From positions 1-35,301 of the forward strand of contig MUGG01000071.1 of assembly GCA_002148405.1 (NCBI GenBank): a DNA stretch of 35,301 bases. The letters are read 5' to 3'. The notes below the pieces were generated by a model. The model did no database searches and was not told the origin of the DNA. It saw only the letters and a program-made list of their open reading frames with translations. The translations under genes were made by a program, and so were the position numbers. This document shows, in pieces, positions 15,086 through 21,718 of this stretch. The DNA comes from Alkalinema sp. CACIAM 70d. Lineage in GTDB: Bacteria > Cyanobacteriota > Cyanobacteriia > Leptolyngbyales > Leptolyngbyaceae. How positions within the stretch are numbered: the first letter of the stretch is position 1; every line of letters starts with the position of its first letter.

Positions 15086-16470
15086 ATTAGCATTTCAAAT
15101 TCTGTATTAATTCCTTCCTCCAAGACATCCTCAGGATTCGTCCGGGTTCGCACTTTTAGCATTCCCTTATGACGATAGGTAATGATTCGATAGCTAGTCA
15201 CCAAACTGGTTTCCGTTCCCATGAGATGCGGATCCAGAAAACTGGCTTGTAACTGTTGCTGTTCTTCCAATGACATCGGAGCAGCATTGTTACCAATGCG
15301 AATCGAAATCCAGCGGGTGCCACTGCCGTCCAAGGAGCAAGTTTCCGTCGTTACCGTAATGCAAGAATCCACGGGAGTCAGGGTCTTACCGTAAATATTT
15401 AACGATTCCGTTTGCCAGGTTTCTGCCACCGCCCGCACTAGCAACCGCTCAATGCCTTGGCTGAGAAGATTTAAAAAGACCTGGGTAATTTGGCCAATGA
15501 AGCAGGGCACAGGCGGCAAATGCCCATAGTGCTTCACGATCGTCAGTTCATTTTTCAAACGACTTTTCAGGAGTAGCAAGACTCCGTCTAAACAATCGTG
15601 AAGATTGGCAGGGGTGGGATACACTTCATCGATATGACAAAAGTTTTGTAGGCTGGAGGCCAACTTGGAGAGTCGATCGGCTCCGGTGCGAATACTTTCT
15701 AGGGTTTTGGGAATATCTTCTCGTAGATAGTCAATTTCAATTTCCTCCCGGAGTGCCGCAATGTGGGGCGGAGGGGTCGGCATGGCTTTTTCGTAAGCTT
15801 CTAGCAAGCTGTAGACATCTTTGACATAACCAGACAGGTGACTGAGGTTCCCCCAGATAAAGCTGACTGGATCCAAAATTTCATGGGCAACCCCGTCTAC
15901 TAAGCGGCCTAGGCTAGCCATTTTATCGCTGCGAATCATCTGTACCTGCATGCGCTCCTGCCAGACCTGCATCTCAATGCCGCGAATTTGCCAGTAGGCG
16001 GAGTTTAATTGATGGGATTCCAGCAGACTGTAGGTGTCCTCGTCCAGTTGCACCACGATCGGTTCACTGCCCAAAATCTGCGATCGACGCAAGACTTGCT
16101 GAGCGGCTAGTAAGATTTGGGTATCACCGGAAAGGGTGAGGCAGGTTGTCCGGGCGTAGCTGTAGAGAACCTTCAGGGATTTACTCAGGAACATTTTGCC
16201 GCCTTGGGGTCGCAGCAAATATTCTAAAAAGCGGCTGCGGGAGAGCATTCCCACCCAATTGCCTCGATCGAGCAAAGTCACGCCGGGTAAGTCCGGGTTA
16301 TTTTCAAACACTTGGGCCAAGTCCCGGCCGAGGATTTGGATATCAACCGGGCAACTGTACAGCGGCAAATCCTTGAGCGTGGAGTCTAGGGTCAGCGGTC
16401 GATCGTGGCCTCCCAGCACAGTAGGGGTTGCGATCGTCAGTTCTGGTGGATGCTGAGTTGACACAGACAC
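15073..16470 (-). CDS. Histidine-kinase-like protein with CBS-like N-terminus and degenerate ATPase domain
   Basis: Soluble two-component sensor-like protein of about 465 residues. The N-terminal ~150 residues resemble a CBS-type pair (VFENNPDLPGVTLLDRGNWVG, FLEYLLRP). A helical linker with IRSDKMASLGRLVDGVAHE carries an intact H-box His near residue 196. The C-terminal HATPase-like domain is badly eroded: the N-box reads NLLSQGIERL where the ATP/Mg-binding second Asn should be, the G1 DxGxG motif is replaced by IGNNAAPM, and the GTGLGL lid motif by GTETSL. ATP binding is therefore doubtful and it may act as a pseudokinase or phosphotransfer scaffold. I chose the GTG at 16470 because AGGGAGAAG precedes it; a TTG at 16488 is the alternative. 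Confidence 0.82.
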   Translation of the reverse strand: MSVSTQHPPELTIATPTVLGGHDRPLTLDSTLKDLPLYSCPVDIQILGRDLAQVFENNPDLPGVTLLDRGNWVGMLSRSRFLEYLLRPQGGKMFLSKSLKVLYSYARTTCLTLSGDTQILLAAQQVLRRSQILGSEPIVVQLDEDTYSLLESHQLNSAYWQIRGIEMQVWQERMQVQMIRSDKMASLGRLVDGVAHEILDPVSFIWGNLSHLSGYVKDVYSLLEAYEKAMPTPPPHIAALREEIEIDYLREDIPKTLESIRTGADRLSKLASSLQNFCHIDEVYPTPANLHDCLDGVLLLLKSRLKNELTIVKHYGHLPPVPCFIGQITQVFLNLLSQGIERLLVRAVAETWQTESLNIYGKTLTPVDSCITVTTETCSLDGSGTRWISIRIGNNAAPMSLEEQQQLQASFLDPHLMGTETSLVTSYRIITYRHKGMLKVRTRTNPEDVLEEGINTEFEMLIPLR

Positions 16471-16578
16471 ATTCTTCTCCCTAGACAACAGCGCAAATCA
16501 ATTATCTTACGGTGCCCACATTCGACTCCTAGAAGATCAAAAGACAGGAGAAATGCAGATTTTTTGGCTACAAATACT

Positions 16579-16604
16579 TTTGGGGCTAAAATTTGGGGCT
16601 AAAA
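16579..16604. repeat. Perfect 13-bp tandem duplication
   Basis: TTTGGGGCTAAAA occurs twice head to tail in the divergent spacer between the kinase-like gene and murJ. Confidence 0.93.
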
Positions 16605-16716
16605 ATACCTGTCTAGCTGCAAATAGCATTGATTCGTGCAAATTGATGGTAGGAACGCTGAACCGACCGAGAGGTGATTAAATAGGGAGGTTGTTAGTTT
16701 AGTCCCCTCAATCCGC

Positions 16717-18339
16717 GTGTCCGAAGAAGCTCCCAAAAAGCGATCGCTGGTCAACATTGCCAGTATTGTTGCCGTCGCGACTCTGATTAGTAAAGTCTTT
16801 GGCCTGGTGCGCCAAGTGGCTCTGGCTGCCGCCTTTGGGGTGGGTTCCGCCTACGGGGCCTATCAGTACTCTACGATTATTCCTAGCTTTTTCTTGATTT
16901 TGCTAGGAGGCATTAACGGGCCATTCCACAGCGCCATGGTCAGCGTTTTGGCTAAGAAAGAGAAGAAGGATGCGGCTCCGATCGTGGAAACGGTGTCCAC
17001 GATGGTGGGGTTGGTGCTGCTGGGGGTGACGGTGCTGGTGGTGCTCTTTGCGCCTTACCTAATTACGCTGATTGGGCCAGGATTGGCGACGAAAGCGCCG
17101 GAAGTGCGGGACATTGCGATTCAGCAGTTGCGGATCATGGCTCCCACCTTTTGGTTTGCGGGCATGATTGGCATTGGCTTTGGGGCGTTGAATGCGTCGG
17201 ATATCTATTGGTTGCCGTCGGTGAGTCCGCTAATTTCCAGTTTGGCGGTGGTGGCGGCGGTGGCGGGACTGGCGATCGCCCTGGGTAGCAAGATTGCCGC
17301 ACCGGAGAATGCGCTGTTGAGCGGGATGGTGCTGGCGGGGGCGTTTGTGGCGGGGACGGTGTTGCAGTGGGTTGCCCAAGCGATCGTCCAGAAGCGGGAG
17401 GGGTTAGGCAATTTACGGCTCCGCTTTGACTGGCACAATCCGGCGGTGAAGGAAGTGACGCGGGTGATGGGGCCAGCGCTGTTTGCGTCGGGGATGTTGC
17501 AGATCAATGTCTACACGGACATGATTTTTACGTCCTTTTTGCCCAATCCGGCGGCGGCGGTGTCTGCACTGGACTATGCCAATTTGCTGGTGCAGACGCC
17601 CCTGGGGATTCTGTCCAATATGATTTTGGTGCCGTTTTTACCTGTGTTCTCGCGCTTGGCAAGTCCGGAGAATTGGTCGGAGTTAAAACAGCGGATTCGG
17701 CAGGGGGTACTGATTACGGCGATCGCGATGTTGCCGTTGGGGGCGTTGATTATTACGTTGTCAAAGCCGATCGTGCGGATTGTCTACGAACGGGGGGCGT
17801 TTGATCCGAATGCGTCCTATATTGTGGGATCGGTGTTGGTGGCCTATGCCGTAGGGATGTTTGTTTATTTAGGTCGGGATGTGTTGGTACGGGTGTTTTA
17901 TGCGCTGGGCGATGGCAATACGCCGTTTCGCATTAGCATGGTGAATATTTTTCTAAATGCGTTGTTTGATTATTTACTGTTGCCGTTGGGGGCACCGGGT
18001 TTAGTGTTAGCAACGGTGAGTGTAAATGTGATTTCAATGGTGGCGCTGACCTATTACCTTAACCGTAAGTTAAATGGCTTAGGTTGGCAATCCTGGGGCT
18101 TTGCGATCGGGGGATTGACGATCGCCAGTGGCGTGGCGGGGATGGCCAGTTGGGGCGTCCTGACGCAGTTGGAACGGCTGTTGGGGACGGAAGGTATGGG
18201 GATCCAGTTGGTGGAGTTGGCGATCGCGGGGGGTGGCGGTTTGCTGGTGTTTGGTGCGATCGCGAGTCAGTTGCGGTTGCCGGAGTTGAATTTGTTTGTG
18301 GGGCGGGTGCTGGGGCGGTTTCAGCAGCGCAAGGGATGA
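16717..18339 (+). CDS. murJ: Lipid II flippase MurJ (MviN family)
   Basis: Integral membrane flippase that moves lipid II across the plasma membrane for peptidoglycan synthesis. The 540 residues form about 14 hydrophobic helices of the MOP/MATE-like superfamily. Typical MurJ segments are present: SIVAVATLISKVFGLVRQVALAAAFG at the N-terminus, YQYSTIIPSFFLILLGG, the GPFHSAM turn, VYERGAFDPNAS near 355 and ARDVLVRVFYALGD-like LGRDVLVRVFYALGDGNTP near 390. Translation starts at GTG; the protein begins VSEEAPKKR. The murE gene lies 13 kb away, so the murein genes are not clustered. No plus-strand terminator with a T run is visible downstream. Confidence 0.95.
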   Translation: MSEEAPKKRSLVNIASIVAVATLISKVFGLVRQVALAAAFGVGSAYGAYQYSTIIPSFFLILLGGINGPFHSAMVSVLAKKEKKDAAPIVETVSTMVGLVLLGVTVLVVLFAPYLITLIGPGLATKAPEVRDIAIQQLRIMAPTFWFAGMIGIGFGALNASDIYWLPSVSPLISSLAVVAAVAGLAIALGSKIAAPENALLSGMVLAGAFVAGTVLQWVAQAIVQKREGLGNLRLRFDWHNPAVKEVTRVMGPALFASGMLQINVYTDMIFTSFLPNPAAAVSALDYANLLVQTPLGILSNMILVPFLPVFSRLASPENWSELKQRIRQGVLITAIAMLPLGALIITLSKPIVRIVYERGAFDPNASYIVGSVLVAYAVGMFVYLGRDVLVRVFYALGDGNTPFRISMVNIFLNALFDYLLLPLGAPGLVLATVSVNVISMVALTYYLNRKLNGLGWQSWGFAIGGLTIASGVAGMASWGVLTQLERLLGTEGMGIQLVELAIAGGGGLLVFGAIASQLRLPELNLFVGRVLGRFQQRKG

Positions 18340-18385
18340 TGCTGGGCGATCGGCGGAATCAGTTCTGTCCAAAAAATCGTGTCTA

Positions 18386-18415
18386 AAAATAAAAACCCCG
18401 ACCGGAGTCAGGGTT
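18386..18415 (-). terminator. Stem-loop with T run on the minus strand
   Basis: AACCCCGAC (18394-18402) pairs with GTCAGGGTT (18407-18415), one mismatch, 4-nt loop. On the minus strand it is followed by TTTTTATTTTT (18395-18385), a good intrinsic terminator. No minus-strand gene ends here, so either it serves murJ poorly from the plus side or it stops an unannotated antisense transcript. Confidence 0.6.
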
Positions 18416-18482
18416 CATCATCAGGGTGCATCTACCATTCCACTCTTCTAAGCGGGGGAGGGTGATCCGGAAAAATTGAAAA

Positions 18483-18508
18483 TTGGGCTGAAATTGTTGG
18501 GCTGAAAT
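18483..18508. repeat. 12-bp direct repeat, 14-bp period
   Basis: TTGGGCTGAAAT at 18483-18494 and 18497-18508, in the murJ to tRNA spacer. Confidence 0.85.
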
Positions 18509-18583
18509 GGTCTGGGTCGCTGGGCAATTTTTTGGGGTGATGGGTTGTTTTTACGATCGGGGTTTGCTATATTAACAAAGCGC

Positions 18584-18655
<72 letters not shown>

Positions 18656-18800
18656 TCAGTAACGCAGGCTCTACGTAACAGTTTTTAAACACTTTCCCAA
18701 ACAATCGACTAGGTAAGTTTGGACTAGATGGGTGAGTTTGGGAGGGTCATCTGCATCGCCCTGTCATCAAAGCGAGAGCAACTTCTTGAGGGTAACGCCA

Positions 18801-19142
18801 ATGAACCTGCTTGACTCACGCAGCACCAACAGTCTAAATCTCCACATCCTACTGAAATCCGTAGGCGAACAATTCGTTGCTTCCGTCGCCGAACTAAACG
18901 ACTGTCAAGTCACAGCACCTACTAGAGAAGCCGCGATCGAAGCCATCCAAGAATTAGTCACAGCCCACCTTGCGGGAACAGAGGTACTCAGCTTTCCAGT
19001 GATTCCAGAAGAATCCATAACTGAACAGGAAAATCCCTGGACAGAATTCATTGGTATGTACAAAGGCGATCCTGACTTTGCCGAAATCATGACAGAAATG
19101 CGCGCCGAACGGGGACTTGAAGCCCATCCTTCGATCGGATAG
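18801..19142 (+). CDS. Antitoxin-like protein with HicB-type fold, upstream of a PIN toxin
   Basis: 113-residue protein, probably the antitoxin of a type II pair. The middle shows a HicB-like beta-alpha pattern: VGEQFVASVAELNDCQVTAPT, then a REAAIEAIQELVTAHL helix. This is followed by a flexible Pro/Glu-rich linker and a C-terminal helical tail (PWTEFIGMYKGDPDFAEIM) that could wrap the toxin. Start: ATG 18801 has GAGGGTAA upstream; the longer reading from 18732 has no such site. The PIN-domain gene begins 7 bp after its stop. HicB antitoxins normally pair with HicA RNA-binding toxins, so this pairing is a mixed one. No DNA-binding domain is obvious. Confidence 0.78.
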   Translation: MNLLDSRSTNSLNLHILLKSVGEQFVASVAELNDCQVTAPTREAAIEAIQELVTAHLAGTEVLSFPVIPEESITEQENPWTEFIGMYKGDPDFAEIMTEMRAERGLEAHPSIG

Positions 19143-19149
19143 AAATGCC

Positions 19150-19578
19150 ATGAGTCTCTGGATTTTGGACACAGACACCGCCTCTTTACTACTCTGGGAA
19201 AATTCTAATGTTGCTCGCCAAGTTCAAGCCGTAGGAAAAGACGTTGCTATTACAATCATCACGGCTCAGGAGCTTTTTAACGGCTGGGTTGTACGCATTA
19301 ACGCCGCAAAGAGTATTGAAGAACTAATACCCCTCTACACCAAATTCTCCGGGATAATTAAGCTATGCCAAAAAGCCCCGGTTCTTCCCTTCAATCAAGC
19401 CGCAGCAACCCAGCTTAAAGCGTTGTTAAAATCAAACCCCACGTTGTGCAAACAGCGCTTGCAAAAAGATATGAGAATTGCCGCCATCGCATTGGCTAAC
19501 CAAGCAACAGTCGTGACTTGCAACTATCGAGATTTTTCATTAGTTCCAGGCTTATCGATCGTCGATTGGTCACAATAG
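19150..19578 (+). CDS. PIN-domain ribonuclease toxin (VapC type)
   Basis: 142-residue PIN-domain protein, probably an RNA-cleaving toxin neutralised by the product of the upstream gene. The four acidic positions of the PIN active site are visible: Asp in ILDTDTASLL near residue 7, Glu in TAQELFNGW near 43, Asp in QKDMRIAAIALA near 105, and the CNYRDFSLVPGL motif near 125 corresponding to TxNxxDF. The ATG at 19150 gives the LWILDTD start typical of VapC; an upstream in-frame ATG at 19117 would overlap the antitoxin gene. The small spacing implies one bicistronic transcript. Confidence 0.87.
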   Translation: MSLWILDTDTASLLLWENSNVARQVQAVGKDVAITIITAQELFNGWVVRINAAKSIEELIPLYTKFSGIIKLCQKAPVLPFNQAAATQLKALLKSNPTLCKQRLQKDMRIAAIALANQATVVTCNYRDFSLVPGLSIVDWSQ

Positions 19579-19695
19579 TCTTAGTTGGGTGAGCAGAGTG
19601 CAGCTTAGGATCAGCGATCGTGCATAAACATCATCAGGCATCCGAATCGTCTCTACTCACTTCAACATCCACCAATCCACCAACGAGAAAATTCA

Positions 19696-20130
19696 TTAGG
19701 CAGATTTCAGCAAACAATGACGCGCCAAAACTTGCGCTTGAACCGAATCAGCGGCAGCCTTCGCGATCTCGCCCCAATCATCAGCCGTCAACGTTTGTTC
19801 CACAACCTGCCGCACTTTCTCATTCAGGTGTGTTCGATCGGCTTCCTGTAAATCATCCAAATCCAGAACAGTCCACAATTCTTGCTGCACTTCCAAAGGG
19901 GGTTGAGCCAATCGATCGAGCACAATTTTTCGTCCACAGGCTAAGGCCGCTTCCAGCCCAATCCCCAAATTCATCTCAGTCAGCAGATTCGCCAACTCCC
20001 GCACAACCCATTTCTGCAAGCGTCTGATCCGGGTAAAGTATGCAGGATCTGCCATTAGCTGCCCTAGATGCTGACCGCCGTAGCCTGCACTAACCTCGCC
20101 ATCACATTCTTCCTCAAGCTGAAACGACAA
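19696..20130 (-). CDS. Hypothetical helical protein, possibly 5'-truncated
   Basis: Unrecognised protein of at most 144 residues. The composition is that of a real helical protein (RIRRLQKWVVRELANLLTEMN, LNEKVRQVVEQTL, DDWGEIAKAAADS). The 5' end is doubtful: the frame stays open upstream as far as a TAG near 20175 and reads sensibly (LLDLSNDPEWQRLSFQLEEE), but it contains no ATG. Only a TTG at 20130 or an internal ATG at 20055 (MADPAYFTRIRR) is available. This looks like the C-terminal part of a longer protein that has lost its start. An overlapping open frame on the other strand (19620-20027) is low-complexity Ser/Pro/Gln and is probably a shadow. It neighbours a toxin-antitoxin pair. Confidence 0.5.
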   Translation of the reverse strand: MSFQLEEECDGEVSAGYGGQHLGQLMADPAYFTRIRRLQKWVVRELANLLTEMNLGIGLEAALACGRKIVLDRLAQPPLEVQQELWTVLDLDDLQEADRTHLNEKVRQVVEQTLTADDWGEIAKAAADSVQAQVLARHCLLKSA

Positions 20131-20295
20131 TCGCTGCCATTCTGGGTCATTCGATAAATCCAGTAAGTTCGGTAATGGGTTCTATACTGAAGTGAGTCAG
20201 CCTAAGATCCCACTTAAGGGCTAGTTAATCCTTCCTTGCTACTGATTGACGATATCTCCTCGTGAAAAGTTACTATCTATGATAGCTTTGGCTCT

Positions 20296-20874
20296 ATGGA
20301 TTTTTCTGTTGGCAAACTGCAAAGACAATGGCTGATTGGATTCCTGTTAGTTAGCCTGTTATTACCTATTATATTTGCGACCTTGCTGGTTGCAATCGGT
20401 CAGGCTTCAGGTTGCCAAATGGTAGGTAAAACAGCCCAGATCTGTCTTGTAAAGGGTATTAATATTGGTCAAACGATCAAAACGTTAGTAGATTGGACTT
20501 GGTATATTCCTCTACTGAGTTTGTTTCAAGTTCCGATTGTGAGTGTTGGACTGCTTATTGGGTTGCTGATGCTGGTTCACAAAAGCTTTCGGGGTTGGAA
20601 GAGCGCTTTAATTGGTGTTTTCAGCATTTGGTTTATGTGTTTTGCTCCATCTATTTTCGGAGTGATTTTTGTGATGTATTTAGCGCAGCAAGCTAAATGT
20701 TCTCTAAATGAAGGGGGCGTTGGTAGTTGTTACTTATTCGGCCTAGATATGGGTTCTACTTTTCACGCTGCTGTAATGATTCCTTTATTCTTGATTATTT
20801 TATTTCCTTTATGTACTATTACATCTGTGGCATATATTATTATTACATTCAGAAATCCAAAAAGAAAAACATAA
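20296..20874 (+). CDS. Hypothetical membrane protein with duplicated C-x9-C loop
   Basis: 192-residue integral membrane protein with four to five hydrophobic helices; function unknown. The sequence contains an internal duplication. A C-x9-C loop followed by L-V-x-G-I-N-I-G-x-T (Cys near 40 and 50) matches a second C-x9-C loop followed by Y-L-x-G-L-D-M-G-x-T (Cys near 135 and 145). Each loop sits between a pair of helices, so both probably face the periplasm and form disulfides. The ATG at 20296 begins MDFSVGKLQRQW and is followed by a hydrophobic stretch. The gene is AT-rich compared with its neighbours and has no HIP1 site that I can see, which may indicate transfer. Confidence 0.7.
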   Translation: MDFSVGKLQRQWLIGFLLVSLLLPIIFATLLVAIGQASGCQMVGKTAQICLVKGINIGQTIKTLVDWTWYIPLLSLFQVPIVSVGLLIGLLMLVHKSFRGWKSALIGVFSIWFMCFAPSIFGVIFVMYLAQQAKCSLNEGGVGSCYLFGLDMGSTFHAAVMIPLFLIILFPLCTITSVAYIIITFRNPKRKT

Positions 20875-21030
20875 TTGAAAATTAAGTTACCTGAAGATCT
20901 GCCAGTGGGAACCTTTAAGGTTGTTTGGGTGATTGATGAAACTTCGATCGTGGTTTCTGATGGATCAGAAACGATGGAAAGTCCTAGCTCCTTTCTCGAA
21001 TTCGCTGGGAATTTAATCGGCTGTTTATAA
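20875..21030 (+). CDS. Possible 51-residue small protein abutting the membrane protein gene
   Basis: A TTG lies directly after the TAA of the membrane protein gene, in the same frame, and opens a 51-codon reading frame (KLPEDLPVGTFKVVWV, then IDETSIVVSDGSETM). The translation looks protein-like, with alternating hydrophobic strands, but there is no clear Shine-Dalgarno site. It could be a translationally coupled small protein, a relic of a longer C-terminus after a nonsense mutation, or chance. Confidence 0.3.
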   Translation: MKIKLPEDLPVGTFKVVWVIDETSIVVSDGSETMESPSSFLEFAGNLIGCL

Positions 21031-21116
21031 GGATGCCCCCCTGATCTGTCTACCCATAAGAGTTCATGCCCGATCGATGTTGCCAAATACCACATTGTTG
21101 CGAATTATCTCAGTAC

Positions 21117-21145
21117 TTGACAGGAACCGGGTTTATCCGTAGGCT
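21117..21145 (+). promoter_or_regulatory. Sigma-70-type promoter of the RNA candidate
   Basis: A perfect -35 box TTGACA at 21117-21122, an exact 17-bp spacer and a -10 box TAGGCT at 21140-21145 (three of six matches to the consensus). Predicted transcription start is near 21152. Confidence 0.55.
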
Positions 21146-21151
21146 TAGTGT

Positions 21152-21354
21152 TCATAGCTGAGTACAACCGTGTTTGATTTCCCGATTGAATCAGCTTGTT
21201 TCCCGAAAATTAAAGCGCTACCCAATGTTGATTGAGCCCAACAAAGGGCAGCTAAACCCCCAAGCTGACTAGACCAGCTAGGAGGTCTGACACGGATTGT
21301 AACATTCGATCGGGCCACCCTACTTTGTCTTGTGTAAGGGTGGCTTTAATTTTT
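21152..21354 (+). ncRNA. Candidate structured non-coding RNA (~200 nt)
   Basis: No coding frame explains this stretch, yet it has its own promoter-like sequence, a long-range stem and an intrinsic terminator. TACAACCGTGT (21163-21173) pairs with ACACGGATTGTA (21290-21301) through 11 bp with one bulged A. The pairing can be extended inward, with GU pairs, to about 21182/21281. Inside are small hairpins, for example GCCC-AACAAA-GGGC (about 21236-21249) and CAGCT/AGCTG. The terminator is at 21314-21354. Size and overall closed-rod shape recall 6S RNA, but I cannot show the conserved central bubble. A 5' leader or attenuator of the 72-residue protein gene at 21393 is the main alternative. Confidence 0.5.
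21314..21354 (+). terminator. Intrinsic terminator
   Basis: Perfect 8-bp stem GCCACCCT (21314-21321) with AGGGTGGC (21337-21344), 15-nt loop, followed by TTTAATTTTT. It precedes, rather than follows, the nearest plus-strand gene. Confidence 0.8.
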
Positions 21355-21392
21355 GGGGTTTCTTCCCATCTCTACAAATCAGGAGAAATCCC

Positions 21393-21611
21393 ATGTTTAT
21401 TGGTTTTGATGATCTCGATCGTGTGATCGAGGACGATCGGCAGCCGTTGCAATTTTATCTCTTGGGCACTCGCAAAGAAGTGCAGGCAGCAATCGATCAG
21501 TTGCACGCCTTGCGTTTCTCCGATCGTGTTCTCTGGAGCAGACCCGTTCCCGTTCCCGGTTCAGACTGGAAACACGTCAGCCTGATGGAGCGTGATCGAT
21601 CGCCATCGTAA
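21393..21611 (+). CDS. Hypothetical small protein (72 aa)
   Basis: Unrecognised cytoplasmic protein of 72 residues. It begins MFIGFDDLDRVIEDD and contains the amphipathic helix EVQAAIDQLHALRFSD between predicted strands (LQFYLLGTR and RVLWSRPVPV), a small alpha/beta layout. The ATG at 21393 is preceded by AGGAGAAA at good spacing, which decides the start over an upstream in-frame alternative at 21330. An intrinsic terminator ends only 38 bp upstream, so it is either attenuated or has its own promoter in that gap. It converges on ureC. Confidence 0.68.
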   Translation: MFIGFDDLDRVIEDDRQPLQFYLLGTRKEVQAAIDQLHALRFSDRVLWSRPVPVPGSDWKHVSLMERDRSPS

Positions 21612-21624
21612 TCCGCAATAGAAG

Positions 21625-21667
21625 TCTCTCTTCCCACCTACCAGTCCACCATAGAGAGGAAGAGAGA
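21625..21667. terminator. Inverted repeat between convergent genes
   Basis: A 10-bp perfect stem TCTCTCTTCC (21625-21634) with GGAAGAGAGA (21658-21667) lies between the stops of the 72-residue gene and ureC. No T run follows on either strand, so terminator function is a guess from position. Confidence 0.35.
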
Positions 21668-21718
21668 ACTCTTGTGACGCTCAATCAAGCTGCAATCGAT
21701 CCTAGGATCCCAGACTTT

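Noticed and set aside
15073..16470. Active sensor histidine kinase
   Set aside because: N-box Asn and both glycine boxes are missing, so ATP-dependent autophosphorylation is not supported.
19620..20027. Plus-strand open frame of 135 codons
   Set aside because: Ser/Pro/Gln-rich low-complexity translation lying opposite a better protein-like frame at 19696-20130; judged a shadow.
20763..21095. Minus-strand open frame of 110 codons
   Set aside because: Antisense to the membrane protein end and the possible small frame; no ribosome-binding site and no recognisable pattern.
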